NCBI GenBank assembly: GCA_002296525.1
Contig: DBIA01000021.1
Location: forward strand, 310,001-374,000
Reading direction: 5' to 3'
Source of the DNA: Candidatus Neomicrothrix sp. UBA814
Lineage (GTDB): Bacteria > Actinomycetota > Acidimicrobiia > Acidimicrobiales > Poriferisodalaceae
Length of the DNA: 64,000 bases
Within the stretch, counting starts at the first letter, position 1; each line of letters opens with the position of its first letter. The notes below the pieces were generated by a model, which saw only the letters and a program-made list of their open reading frames with translations, did no database searches and was not told the origin of the DNA. Below are positions 1-8,350 of the stretch, one piece after another. Made by a program: the position numbers and the translations under genes.

Positions 1-1642
1 AGATCATCGGCATGTGTTCAACCAGCGCCAGCATCAACTGTTCCACAGCAGCTTGACGCACTGTTTCTATTGAACTGGAGTGAAGAAGGTCGACAAAAGC
101 TGTGATGGACTCGTCATGAAGGTTGCTCACATTTAACGGCGAGGTGCGAACGGGTCCGAAAATCGACGCGAACATCATGGCCGGGTCAGACTCACCACCT
201 ACTCGCCAGCACGTAGCGTCGAAATCGCCGCTGAATCCGGGGCGGTCCGTTACAGAGCCTAGAACTCGTTGGATCAAGCCACTACGTGTCACGGTGTCTA
301 GCTCGACCTCTACCAGGCCTGTCGCTTCCCATTGTCTCTTCAATTCGCGAGTCATTGATGAGAGGTGTATGTCATCTGTGCACTGAAGTTCGAAAGTGAT
401 CTTTGCTCCCGGAGAACGTTTGTCCGACCGTTTGGGATCGTTAACGTACGCAGTAAGCAGTTGCTTGGCGCGGGCTACGTCGGTGCCCGGCCACGCAGCA
501 GCAGCTAACCCTGACCACCACCGGCTTTCCGGGGCGAACCATTGGGTCGCAGCTTCACCGGCGCCTGCACCTAAAGACGCGGCGATTAGCGCTTCTTGGT
601 TCGCTGCTAGCTGGAGCGCCTGCCGAACGCGAACATCATCCGTCGGTGACCGCACCGTATTAAACAGAACCACACCTACGTTGTCTTCGTTCCTGGATAT
701 GACTGTGAGTTCTAAGCTTCGTGCCCGAGAAATCGCCAGAGTCGAACGTGACTGGGCAAAGTCCGCCTCTCGGCTTTGTACCATTTCGATGCGTTCTTGT
801 TCATCGGCTATTTCGCGAAACACAAGCTCATCCAGGTACGGCATCGGGGGTTCCCCTGATTTAGACCGCCAGTAGTTTCTGTTGGCTTCTAATTTCACCG
901 GTTCGCCAATATTCCAAGACCGCATGATGAAGGGACCAGTGCCTACTGGGTTGCGCAAGAACCCAGCCGGGTCAGCCATTGCGGCTTCAACTGAGAACAC
1001 TCTGCCTACTGGCCCAGCTAGCACCGTCTCTATAGCCGGGTTCGGTTCCGCTAGATCAATCATCAGGCGGTAGTCGTCCAAGACTTTGACCGCGTTGATT
1101 CGGGCGTCACGCAGTAATCCCCTGGTAACTTCGCCACTTTTAAGAAACTCTTCGTAACCGTTTTTGATGACCTGCGCAGTTACAGGTCGGCCGTCGGTGA
1201 ACTCGAGTCCTTTCCGCAACGTAACCGTCCAGTTGAGCATCGTAGGATTGGGGTCTACTCGCTCTGCTAGCCAGGGGGCCGTTGAGCCATCGGGCAAAAT
1301 TACGGTGAGCGTTTCAAGCACTTGGTCAAGGACGTTGCGACACGACCAAGTGCAAAAGTGGTCCCAGGGTGTCCATCCGGTGATCGGCATAGGGTCGCTG
1401 GCGACGACTACGGTTGCCGATCCGCCTCGTTGGGTTGCAGCGGAGCCATTCTCAGTAGCAGTTTCGACTGCTTCCTGATTTATCTGAACCTCGCTTGGTT
1501 CAAGTTCAGAAGTTGTAGTCGGTGATGATTCGAGTAGCGGAGGGTTTGGGTCTCGTGTGACTTGCGGGCCGTCCGGGCCGCAACTTGATAAGAGAGTTAA
1601 CGCGCTTAAAAGTACGCAAACGGCGCGATGGGTACGGCTCAA
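1..1642 (-). CDS. ABC transporter family 5 solute-binding lipoprotein, 3' end cut by window edge
   Basis: I translated this minus-strand frame by hand; it stays open for 547 codons and leaves the window. It begins with TTG at 1640-1642, overlapping the TGA of the upstream thioesterase by 4 bases (TTGA). The N-terminus is a lipoprotein signal: basic n-region, hydrophobic h-region and lipobox LSSC (lipidated Cys about residue 21), then a Ser/Thr/Glu-rich tether. The body has family 5 (peptide/nickel, SBP_bac_5) features such as LRKGLEFTDGRPVTA and a GTGPFIMRSW stretch. The protein would bind a ligand outside the membrane and deliver it to an ABC permease; no permease is visible. It ends a same-strand run that starts at the cobalamin riboswitch, so a corrinoid or metal ligand is conceivable but unproven. 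Confidence 0.85.
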   Translation of the reverse strand, partial: MSRTHRAVCVLLSALTLLSSCGPDGPQVTRDPNPPLLESSPTTTSELEPSEVQINQEAVETATENGSAATQRGGSATVVVASDPMPITGWTPWDHFCTWSCRNVLDQVLETLTVILPDGSTAPWLAERVDPNPTMLNWTVTLRKGLEFTDGRPVTAQVIKNGYEEFLKSGEVTRGLLRDARINAVKVLDDYRLMIDLAEPNPAIETVLAGPVGRVFSVEAAMADPAGFLRNPVGTGPFIMRSWNIGEPVKLEANRNYWRSKSGEPPMPYLDELVFREIADEQERIEMVQSREADFAQSRSTLAISRARSLELTVISRNEDNVGVVLFNTVRSPTDDVRVRQALQLAANQEALIAASLGAGAGEAATQWFAPESRWWSGLAAAAWPGTDVARAKQLLTAYVNDPKRSDKRSPGAKITFELQCTDDIHLSSMTRELKRQWEATGLVEVELDTVTRSGLIQRVLGSVTDRPGFSGDFDATCWRVGGESDPAMMFASIFGPVRTSPLNVSNLHDESITAFVDLLHSSSIETVRQAAVEQLMLALVEHMPMI

Positions 1643-2118
1643 TATTTTTCTCGCCACTCATCTGGCCAAATGTCAGGCCCTAGTATCCATTCGTCAGTTC
1701 GGTAGGTCGTGCCAGTTGCACTAGCTACTAGTCGGTCGTCGACTATTAGCTCGACTCTGTGGTGAGCGAATCGCCTGGTGCGACTGATTTCAGATGCCGT
1801 GGCAGTAATCGTGTCAGCGGGTCGCACGCCTCGGTGATAGGAGATGTCAATTTGGGTAGCTACCGATTGACGTCCGTACCCGTTTGACGCGAAGGACATG
1901 GCTATATCTCCGAGGCTGAACATGATTCCGCCGTGTCCGCCACCCAAAAAGTTGGTGTGGGCAACTTCGATAGTTGCTTGCACTTTGGCATTCCCGGGAG
2001 ACCACATCAACAACTCGGCCCCTAGCTGATCCATGAGCGGGTCTGAGCGAAACAAATCGTCAAGTTGCTGGCGGGCGTTCTCGGGAAGTTCGTCGCTGTC
2101 ATTCGGCACAGAGTTCAA
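1639..2118 (-). CDS. PaaI-like hotdog thioesterase
   Basis: A 159-residue single-hotdog protein with the PaaI-type signature around residues 55-75: HTNFLGGGHGGIMFSLGDIA, carrying the HGG turn and the acidic residue expected in the active-site helix. Members hydrolyse acyl-CoA thioesters, often aromatic ones such as phenylacetyl-CoA intermediates. The start is TTG at 2116-2118, supported by a strong Shine-Dalgarno stretch (GGGGAGAGG) a few bases upstream. It follows cobS with a 39-base gap and overlaps the solute-binding protein gene downstream by 4 bases. Its place at the tail of a cobalamin operon is unexpected; a link to the paa genes about 12 kb away is possible but only inferred. Confidence 0.85.
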   Translation of the reverse strand: MNSVPNDSDELPENARQQLDDLFRSDPLMDQLGAELLMWSPGNAKVQATIEVAHTNFLGGGHGGIMFSLGDIAMSFASNGYGRQSVATQIDISYHRGVRPADTITATASEISRTRRFAHHRVELIVDDRLVASATGTTYRTDEWILGPDIWPDEWREKY

Positions 2119-2157
2119 GGTACCTCTCCCCGCAGGTTGCTACGAACACGCACATAT

Positions 2158-2892
2158 CTAACTATTAAGAGCCGTGGCCGCCACTAAGACGCTTGTTTGT
2201 GAAAGTTGTGCGATTGCGCCAAGGCTGTCTCCTACCACGCCACCGATTGAACGATACGACCAGGCCCAGGTCAGCAAACTGGCCGGCAACGCAAATGCAA
2301 TGAGTAAAGCCCCGTCAGATCCGTTTAACAAAACTGCTACACCGACGACGACCGCTATTCCGAGTGCGCCGCGAATGCGGCTCAGATCTGCCAGATAGTC
2401 AGCTCCCAATCCTTCTTTGGCGGTGCTCCGGGTGAGAACCATCACTCCTACCGCAGACGCTCTTCCTATCCCGTGAGCTGTGACCAGAGCAATCAGGCCA
2501 GTCCTGGGCGCCAAGGTAGCTAGAGCAGCAACCTCTAAGAACAGGACCAAAACAAGTGCACTGGTTCCGTAGGTACCCAACCGCGAGTCCTTCAAAATCT
2601 CGAAGCGACGTTCGACAGTGGTGCCTCCCGCGAACGCGTCTGCACTGTCAGCTAGCCCGTCGAGATGGAAGGCCCCCGTTATCGCTATTCCAAAAGCGAT
2701 GGCCACCACGGCGGCAACAGCCGCCGGAAGTGCTTGTGACGCCAACAGATAAACGACCCCAACCAAACAGCCCACTATCGTGCCAACCATCGGGAACCAT
2801 GGGACGGCCTGAGAAAGTGGCGGCGGGCCCTGTCGACCAACACCAACTGGAATTCTGGTCAAAAAAACAATTGCAGCTCTTAACGATCTCAT
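2158..2892 (-). CDS. cobS: Adenosylcobinamide-GDP ribazoletransferase (cobalamin synthase)
   Basis: Joins adenosylcobinamide-GDP and alpha-ribazole to give adenosylcobalamin at the cytoplasmic membrane, the last assembly step. The 244-residue protein is strongly hydrophobic with several membrane segments. It has the CobS hallmark HLDGLADSADAF at about residues 76-87, followed by FEILKDSRLGTYG. An upstream in-frame start exists at 2946, but the ATG at 2890-2892 overlaps the cobT stop as ATGA and directly precedes the conserved N-terminus RSLRAAIVFLTRIP, so I chose it. Length matches the family. It is the last cobalamin gene of the riboswitch-led operon. Confidence 0.95.
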   Translation of the reverse strand: MRSLRAAIVFLTRIPVGVGRQGPPPLSQAVPWFPMVGTIVGCLVGVVYLLASQALPAAVAAVVAIAFGIAITGAFHLDGLADSADAFAGGTTVERRFEILKDSRLGTYGTSALVLVLFLEVAALATLAPRTGLIALVTAHGIGRASAVGVMVLTRSTAKEGLGADYLADLSRIRGALGIAVVVGVAVLLNGSDGALLIAFALPASLLTWAWSYRSIGGVVGDSLGAIAQLSQTSVLVAATALNS

Positions 2893-3884
2893 GTATCGGC
2901 TTCGAAGAATTCGCTGAAAGTCGGAACTTCCGTAGCTGCTGCGCATGCCATAGAGATCATAGGTATAGCCGCTGCAGCTCCAGACCCTTCACCAAGACGG
3001 AACTCCATGTTAAGGATGGGTCGTAAATCTAGGCGGTTGAGGAGTTGTTGATGCCCCGCTTCCGCTGACTTGTGCCCTACTACGCAATGGTCAAGAGCTG
3101 CAGGGTTACAGGAATATAGAGGCGCAGATGCTGCTGTCACGACAAAACCATCAAGAACCACTGGGATTCGCCTCTTGCGGGCTTCCACAATTGCGCCGGC
3201 GAGCGCAACGATTTCAGTTCCACCAAGTTCTCGAAGAATCTCGTACGGGCTCGCGTCTCCTACACGTTCAACGGCACTTTCAACCGCAGTAACTTTACGT
3301 TTCATACCGTCATCATCTACGCCGGTGCCACGTCCTACCCATGTAGCTACCTCACCACCGAACAATGCGGCAACAACGGCCGCAGATGGGGTTGTATTGC
3401 CTATCCCCATCTCACCTAAAGCCAGAAGATCACAGTCGCAGTGTTGTACCGCTCTTCGGCCTATTTGAAAAACCTCTTCAAATCTGTCCGAGGACATCGC
3501 CGGTTCTGTCCGAATGTCTCCTGTCGGTCGACCAACGCCGACGTCAACAGCTGTTACCGAAGCACCTGCTATCCGCGCCAGGGCATTAATGGTCGAACAG
3601 CCAGATTCGAACGCCGAATACATCGATTTCGTTATCTCTGAGGGGTAAGCACTTACTCCTGCTTGAGCTACACCATGGTCACCCGCGAAAATCAGAACTT
3701 CCGGCTTGTTGACAGACGGGAAATCTAATCCCTGCCAACCAGCCATAAACACAGCAATTTCATCTAGTCGAGCCAACGCTCCATTGGGTCGCAAGATGTC
3801 AGTCAATCTTCGCTGCATGTTATTCACCGCCGAGAGATCTGGAGAAGGCAAATCTGACAAATGGCGGCTAAGTGGATCTGTCAC
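2889..3884 (-). CDS. cobT: Nicotinate-nucleotide--dimethylbenzimidazole phosphoribosyltransferase
   Basis: Transfers phosphoribose from nicotinate mononucleotide to the lower-ligand base to make alpha-ribazole 5'-phosphate. The 331-residue protein has the family motifs FAGDHGVAQAGVSAYP (about residues 67-82), LGEMGIGNTTPSA (about 156-168) and a C-terminal LGEGSGAA carrying the expected catalytic glutamate. The start is GTG, overlapping the cobU stop as GTGA; cobS follows with an ATGA overlap, so translational coupling is likely. Its presence with cobU, cobS and cobD shows that nucleotide-loop assembly is encoded here. The lower ligand used cannot be told from sequence. Confidence 0.96.
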   Translation of the reverse strand: MTDPLSRHLSDLPSPDLSAVNNMQRRLTDILRPNGALARLDEIAVFMAGWQGLDFPSVNKPEVLIFAGDHGVAQAGVSAYPSEITKSMYSAFESGCSTINALARIAGASVTAVDVGVGRPTGDIRTEPAMSSDRFEEVFQIGRRAVQHCDCDLLALGEMGIGNTTPSAAVVAALFGGEVATWVGRGTGVDDDGMKRKVTAVESAVERVGDASPYEILRELGGTEIVALAGAIVEARKRRIPVVLDGFVVTAASAPLYSCNPAALDHCVVGHKSAEAGHQQLLNRLDLRPILNMEFRLGEGSGAAAAIPMISMACAAATEVPTFSEFFEADT

Positions 3885-4444
3885 AAGATGTCCTCAATCT
3901 TTTCGAGTTGAGTAATTCTGCCCGCAGAGACGAACAGAGCCCTTTCAGCTCGATGGGCTAAGGCTTGGTTTACACGGCCCAACGTGTCTTGATACCGACG
4001 CGCAAGCTCATTGTCGGGCACGATGCTGAGCCCTACTTCATTGGTTACGACAACAGTAGGAGCTTCTCTTTGACCTAAGAATTCGGCCAAAATCGCCGCC
4101 TCTTCCTCAATTTTTTCGAGTTCAAACCCTTGAAGAAGCAAATTCGAGACCCACATCGTCACGCAATCAATAATCACTAGGGAGTCTTCAGTAATTCCGC
4201 TGATATCAGAAGTCACTTCAACTGGAGATTCCATGGTGGTCCAGCTCGTGGGGCGCTCGCTGCGGTGCCTTGCTATTCGTTCTGCCATGTCCTGATCACC
4301 AGCAGTTGCGGTTGCGACGAAGCACACTTGACCTCGCCAAGCTTCCCCAATCTTTTGTGCCAGGGCGCTCTTGCCACTTCGAGCCCCTCCAGTAATAAGC
4401 GTTAACCGCCTTGGAACCAAAATACCGTCATCATTAGCATTCAA
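3881..4444 (-). CDS. cobU: Adenosylcobinamide kinase / adenosylcobinamide-phosphate guanylyltransferase
   Basis: Bifunctional enzyme (also called CobP) that phosphorylates adenosylcobinamide and then attaches GMP. The 187-residue protein has the N-terminal P-loop GGARSGKSALAQ (about residues 19-30), the RIARHRSERP motif and the C-terminal NEVGLSIVPDNELARRYQD signature. The start read here is TTG at 4442-4444, overlapping the cobO stop as TTGA; another in-frame TTG nine codons in would leave only a few residues before the P-loop strand. It lies between cobO and cobT in the same operon. Confidence 0.95.
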   Translation of the reverse strand: MNANDDGILVPRRLTLITGGARSGKSALAQKIGEAWRGQVCFVATATAGDQDMAERIARHRSERPTSWTTMESPVEVTSDISGITEDSLVIIDCVTMWVSNLLLQGFELEKIEEEAAILAEFLGQREAPTVVVTNEVGLSIVPDNELARRYQDTLGRVNQALAHRAERALFVSAGRITQLEKIEDIL

Positions 4445-5013
4445 TAGTCAATGCCTTTTTTGGCGACAATGCCCTTCTCATAAGCATGTTTCACATTACG
4501 CATTTCGGTGACTGTGTCCGCAACCTCCACAAACTCAGGTGGTGCGTTACGGCCTGTGATGACAACGTTAGTTTTTTCAGGGCGGCCTTTTACAGCCGAC
4601 ACAATTTCTTCCTTAGATATCCATCCCCAATTAGCGGGGTAGGTCACCTCGTCAAGCACCACTAGTTGGTATTCGCCGCTTGCAATGCACTCCTTTGCGT
4701 GAGCCCATGCGGCTTGCGCCACAGCTTCATCTTCTGAGAGGTCTTCTGACTCCCAGCTGAAACCTTCACCAATTGCCCACCAATCAACACCAAGTTTTTC
4801 TCTACAAATTTTCTCTTCACCGGTATTCCACCTACCCGATTTCAAGAACTGGATGACGGCAACATTCCAATTTCTTGCGACAGACCGGATCACAACCCCA
4901 AAAGCCGACGACGATTTGCCCTTTCCATCGCCTGTGTGAACCAACACCAGGGACTGCACTCTTCGGCGTTCTTTTTTCTCAGGGGATTTGTTGGGAGGCG
5001 CCTCAGTCGACAT
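4441..5013 (-). CDS. cobO: Cob(I)yrinic acid a,c-diamide adenosyltransferase
   Basis: Attaches the 5'-deoxyadenosyl group to reduced corrinoids (CobA/CobO/BtuR family), acting in both synthesis and salvage. About 190 residues. The P-loop is VHTGDGKGKSS near residue 26, followed by VIQFLKSGRWNTGE, and later VVLDEVTYPANWGW and VVITGRNAPPE, all typical of BtuR. I place the start at ATG 5011-5013, sharing bases with the btuD stop (TGATG); a TTG codon directly before it is an alternative. It is followed by cobU with a 4-base overlap. Confidence 0.95.
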   Translation of the reverse strand: MSTEAPPNKSPEKKERRRVQSLVLVHTGDGKGKSSSAFGVVIRSVARNWNVAVIQFLKSGRWNTGEEKICREKLGVDWWAIGEGFSWESEDLSEDEAVAQAAWAHAKECIASGEYQLVVLDEVTYPANWGWISKEEIVSAVKGRPEKTNVVITGRNAPPEFVEVADTVTEMRNVKHAYEKGIVAKKGIDY

Positions 5014-5792
5014 CAAAGCTCCTGACTGCGGGTAGGAATAATCACAATGTCACTATCAACCTTCATGACTTTGATTCGTGCACCATACAAGCCTGAAAGT
5101 CGGTCTGGGTCCAGTACGTCCTCAGGCTTGCCTTCAGAGGCAATCTGCCCTTCAGAAAGCAGGATAATTCGGTCACTATATTGGCCGGCCAAACTCAGGT
5201 CGTGCATCGTCATGACAACCGTCAGCTCGCGTTGGTTTCGGATTTCACAGACCAAGTCAAGAGTTTGTTGCTGGTGACCTAGGTCAAGCGCAGTCGTTGG
5301 CTCGTCCAGGAAAATAAGTGGAGTGTCCTGAACCAACACCCTCGCTAGGTGGCATCTCTGGAGTTCCCCTCCGCTCAAGGAGTCGAGGGTGCGATCTCGA
5401 AAGTCTTGCAAGCTGAGTTGCTCGAGCACTTCGTTCAGAATTTCAATATCACGCTGTCCTTCGGTTCCCAACAACGGAATATACGGGTTTCGTCCAATCA
5501 AAACGTAACCACCCACCGAAATGCCGGGAGGAACCTCAGGGTGCTGCGGCAAATAAGCCAGATGTTGAGCTCTCTGTCGTGGAGTCATGTCGGCAATATC
5601 GATATCTCCCAGGTAAACGCTCCCGGAGCTACTCCTCAATCCAGCCATCACCGAGAGCAACGTACTTTTGCCAGCACCATTAGGCCCCACAATGCTCAAC
5701 CACTCGCCTCGTGGAACACTCAAAGAGACATCATCCAGAAGTACTTTCCTGCCCGCGCTAACACGCACATTTTGAACAAGACAGTGATTCAC
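5013..5792 (-). CDS. btuD: Corrinoid (or siderophore)-type ABC transporter ATP-binding protein
   Basis: ATPase of a BtuCD-type importer. It has Walker A GPNGAGKST, the signature LSGGELQRCHLARVL, Walker B LIFLDEPTTALDL and a downstream switch His in MTMHDLSLA. The frame is open upstream to 5846, but GTG at 5790-5792 overlaps the permease stop as GTGA and gives a normal 259-residue ATPase beginning VNHCLVQNVRV, so I prefer it. Family members also serve iron-siderophore uptake. The cobalamin riboswitch and the following cob genes make corrinoids the likely substrate. Confidence 0.92.
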   Translation of the reverse strand: MNHCLVQNVRVSAGRKVLLDDVSLSVPRGEWLSIVGPNGAGKSTLLSVMAGLRSSSGSVYLGDIDIADMTPRQRAQHLAYLPQHPEVPPGISVGGYVLIGRNPYIPLLGTEGQRDIEILNEVLEQLSLQDFRDRTLDSLSGGELQRCHLARVLVQDTPLIFLDEPTTALDLGHQQQTLDLVCEIRNQRELTVVMTMHDLSLAGQYSDRIILLSEGQIASEGKPEDVLDPDRLSGLYGARIKVMKVDSDIVIIPTRSQEL

Positions 5793-6856
5793 GTGAGCGC
5801 CTTCTGACTTGTCCTCAGCACCAAAACGAAGAATGGCGCTCCACAAAACGCTGTGATCACTCCAATAGGAATTTCAGCCGGGGACACCAGTGTTCGACCT
5901 AGGAGGTCAACAAACGCTAGGAACGCTGAGCCGAAGAGAACAGAAAGCGGCAACACAATGCGATTGCTTGTCCCGGCGAGTAGACGCACAACGTGCGGGA
6001 CGATTATTCCTACAAACGCAATTAGCCCACTCACTGACACTGATGCCGCCGTGCCGAGAGAAGCAGCGGCTATAACCGAGAAACGGACAATTTGGGGTCT
6101 TAGACCCACCGAGGATGCTTCAGTATCGCCAAGACGCATGACATCTAGCGCTCGCCGAGAAAGGAGCATTACAAGGATTGCAAGAAATGCGTATGGTGCC
6201 AGCAGCTTTACTTCGGTCCAGGAAGAAGTATTGAGACGCCCAAGAATCCAGCTATAAACCTGCCGGATACTTTCGACATTCTGTTGCTGAATAAAAGTTT
6301 GTATTGCAGTCAAAAAGGCGGCCACAGCTACGCCCGCTAAAAGTAAAGCTGAGGGTGACCGTCGAGCGCCAGAGCTATACCCCAGGAAATATGTCATGAT
6401 CACAGCGCCCATGGCTCCTAGAAATGCGAGTACTGGGACCAAGTCAAAGGCACCTATACCGTCACCAGAACCAGTAACTATGGCCACGGTTGCTCCAAGG
6501 CCAGCGCCTGCTGCCGCTCCAAGAAGGTACGGGTCTGCGAGAGGGTTACGAAAGACCGCCTGATAGCTCGCACCACTGACTGCAAGGGTTCCCCCGACCA
6601 ATCCGCCAAGCAGAATCCTCGGAAGTCTCACCTCCCAAATCACGCTTTTATGGATGGGCGACAAACCGCTCTCCATCTCTATGAAGGGCAACCGATCGAT
6701 CAACTCCCTTAAGATCGCCGTTTTGTTGATACCAGCGGGACCTATGGCAAGGCTCGTTCCCATAGCCAAGATGCAAGCAAAGGCTCCGACGAGAATGACC
6801 GAGGCCCGCAATCTTTCAGGCGTGCGCAAACCACTGCTCGTCGCAGCCTTGCTCAC
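5789..6856 (-). CDS. btuC: FecCD-family ABC permease, corrinoid type
   Basis: Membrane subunit of the BtuCDF-like importer, 355 residues with about ten predicted hydrophobic segments. FecCD/BtuC landmarks are LPRILLGGLVGGTLAVSGAS and NPLADPYLLGAAAGAGLGA (about residues 75-125), and GLIAFVGIIVPHVVRLL in the C-terminal third, where the coupling helix contacts the ATPase. The start is GTG, 9 bases after the btuF stop; the end overlaps btuD by 4 bases. Substrate assignment rests on the riboswitch and the neighbouring cobalamin genes. Confidence 0.92.
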   Translation of the reverse strand: MSKAATSSGLRTPERLRASVILVGAFACILAMGTSLAIGPAGINKTAILRELIDRLPFIEMESGLSPIHKSVIWEVRLPRILLGGLVGGTLAVSGASYQAVFRNPLADPYLLGAAAGAGLGATVAIVTGSGDGIGAFDLVPVLAFLGAMGAVIMTYFLGYSSGARRSPSALLLAGVAVAAFLTAIQTFIQQQNVESIRQVYSWILGRLNTSSWTEVKLLAPYAFLAILVMLLSRRALDVMRLGDTEASSVGLRPQIVRFSVIAAASLGTAASVSVSGLIAFVGIIVPHVVRLLAGTSNRIVLPLSVLFGSAFLAFVDLLGRTLVSPAEIPIGVITAFCGAPFFVLVLRTSQKALT

Positions 6857-6865
6857 GATCTGCGC

Positions 6866-7840
6866 CTAGCGTTCAGCTACTGTTTGGAGGGCCGAGCGAA
6901 CAGTCTCCAAGAATTGGACGAGCCGCGGACCCCAACGGCTAGCTATGTCGGCGTTCATCTCGAACACGTGCTGGTTACGAACAGCGGTTAGTTCCGACCA
7001 GCCCGGTCGTTCACTGATGCTTTCGACCGTTTGGCTGCAGCATTGAGCGTCAGCGAAAAAGATGATGTCAGGGTCAGCCTCAAGTATGAACTCTTGGGTT
7101 AGTTGTGGATAGCTCAAGGTTCCGCCTTCGTCCGCTGCATCGGCAATGTTCTCAACCCCGGCCATCGCGTAGATCTGTCCAATAAACGTCGAACTTGTTA
7201 CCGAATACAAGGTGGGATCTAATTCGTGAAAATAAGTTAAAGGTTCAGCGGGGACGTCGATTGCAGCAACAATGTCTGCGATTTGTTCCTTCATCTGAGC
7301 AACAAGTGCCGACGCACCATCTGAGTTTCCCGTAAGATCGCCAATTTCGGCTATCTGACTGTAGACCTCGTCTAGGTCAACAGCCGCGGAAGCTACGAAG
7401 ACGTCAATTCCTAAAAGCTCCAATTCTTCTTGAATAGTTGGGTTGCTGAGAACGACTAGGTCAGGTTCGAAAAGGGCAATAGCTTCGACATTCGGGTTAA
7501 AACCGGAAAGATCATCAACTACTGGTGCTTCAGGTGGGAAATAGCTGTAGTTATCTACCGCTATAACCTGCTCGCCAGCTCCTATAGCGAAAAGCATTTC
7601 GGTAGCTGTCGGGGATAGCGAGACGATCGCGGTGGGATAATCCTCGGCTACAGCCTCATCGGATTGGGCGTCTGCCTCATTTTCGATGACCTCTTCAGCC
7701 TCTTGCGGCACTTCGGTAGCAGGTGCGCTAGTCGCCGCGGGCTCGTAAGTGACTTGTTGGTTCGTCGAATCTGTTGCATTGTCGCTGCCACAGGCGGCGA
7801 GCATCAGCAATCCGAGAACTAGGAATAGGTATTTTTTCAT
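6866..7840 (-). CDS. btuF: Corrinoid-binding lipoprotein of ABC importer
   Basis: Class III solute-binding protein (PF01497 type), 324 residues. It begins with lipoprotein signal MKKYLFLVLGLLMLAAC (lipobox LAAC), then an acidic Glu/Ala/Asp-rich tether of about 60 residues, then the binding domain starting IVSLSPTATEMLFAIGAGE. ATG at 7838-7840 has a good ribosome site (AGGAGA, 7 bases upstream). An in-frame TTG further upstream lies in the riboswitch expression platform and is rejected. It is the first gene after the cobalamin riboswitch. The tether is longer and more acidic than in E. coli BtuF and resembles those of the four lipoproteins at 54-62 kb. Confidence 0.93.
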   Translation of the reverse strand: MKKYLFLVLGLLMLAACGSDNATDSTNQQVTYEPAATSAPATEVPQEAEEVIENEADAQSDEAVAEDYPTAIVSLSPTATEMLFAIGAGEQVIAVDNYSYFPPEAPVVDDLSGFNPNVEAIALFEPDLVVLSNPTIQEELELLGIDVFVASAAVDLDEVYSQIAEIGDLTGNSDGASALVAQMKEQIADIVAAIDVPAEPLTYFHELDPTLYSVTSSTFIGQIYAMAGVENIADAADEGGTLSYPQLTQEFILEADPDIIFFADAQCCSQTVESISERPGWSELTAVRNQHVFEMNADIASRWGPRLVQFLETVRSALQTVAER

Positions 7841-7870
7841 AGGTTTTCTCCTGTCGTCCGAGGGCGGAGC

Positions 7871-7885
7871 GGCAGGAAACCTGCC
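7871..7885 (-). promoter_or_regulatory. Hairpin between riboswitch and btuF (possible expression platform)
   Basis: On the minus strand GGCAGG-TTT-CCTGCC forms a perfect 6-bp stem with a 3-base loop, between the riboswitch aptamer and the btuF ribosome site. No T-run follows, so a translational or anti-terminator role is more likely than simple termination. This is inference; no alternative structure was computed. Confidence 0.4.
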
Positions 7886-7909
7886 ACACAACGCTTCTTC
7901 CTCGAGAAT

Positions 7910-8045
7910 CGTCGTGCGAGGCAGAGATTCAGGCGACCGGACTTGTTCTCCTAGGAGACTTCACCGTTGCGGGACAGTGCCGGATTTTTACCGGACTTCG
8001 CTGCATCGCTGCACCGTACGTCGGCAATCGTACCTAGAACCGAGC
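7910..8045 (-). promoter_or_regulatory. Cobalamin riboswitch
   Basis: Read on the minus strand, the leader of btuF contains the class core AAGTCCGGTAAAAATCCGGC, then ACTGTCCCGCAACGGTGA, then a B12-box-like AAGTCCGGTCGCCTG. These match the highly conserved cobalamin aptamer pattern (CCGGT-rich internal loop, CCCGCAAC element, B12 box). By known biology adenosylcobalamin binding represses the downstream transport and synthesis genes. The outer boundaries given are approximate. It plausibly controls the whole run btuF to cobS and perhaps the thioesterase and solute-binding protein beyond. Confidence 0.93.
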
Positions 8046-8096
8046 GAACAAACGCGGCTAGTGGAGCCAATTTTCTAAACCAAAGCGGAGGAGTTT

Positions 8097-8192
8097 ATGG
8101 ATTCCCCAGTTCATCTTTGGGCCAAAACACAACAATGTCTGACATCGTTGCGTCGATTTAGAGTGCACATCAAATATCGCTCCTATGGCTGA
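8097..8192 (+). CDS. Possible 31-residue small protein (uncertain)
   Basis: In the 522-bp gap between btuF and cobQ, an ATG at 8097 follows a strong ribosome-site-like GGAGGAG with 4 bases of spacing and opens a 31-codon frame beginning MDSPVHLWAKTQQ and ending at a TGA at 8190-8192. It is basic, lacks an obvious signal peptide and has no family I recognise. The same DNA lies just upstream of the riboswitch on the other strand, so the purine-rich stretch may instead be promoter sequence. Apart from this frame and the riboswitch I see only the cobQ promoter in the gap. Confidence 0.2.
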   Translation: MDSPVHLWAKTQQCLTSLRRFRVHIKYRSYG

Positions 8193-8350
8193 AGGCGCGG
8201 CTACTCAAGAGTCGATAACTGAGGCTGAATACTCGCCGCTGGATAGGCTCCGCACGAGGCCGGCGGCTTGACTATGAATAAAGTTTTAGCGGAGTGCGCT
8301 ACAAATTTTCTTTCGAAGCCTTCGCTGCCATTCCTAGTTCCGTCGTTAGT

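Noticed and set aside
123..1525. Several plus-strand open frames of 60-160 codons
   Set aside because: They lie antisense to the family 5 solute-binding protein, whose minus-strand frame is unbroken and has clear signal and family motifs.
8185..8271. 28-codon plus-strand frame (MAEGAATQESITEAEYS...)
   Set aside because: No ribosome site or -10 box at the usual distance; overlaps the 31-codon candidate in another frame.
8193..8350. Possible second cobalamin riboswitch before cobQ
   Set aside because: No CCCGCAAC element or B12 box is present, and the ATG has a -10 box only 6 bases upstream, leaving no leader.
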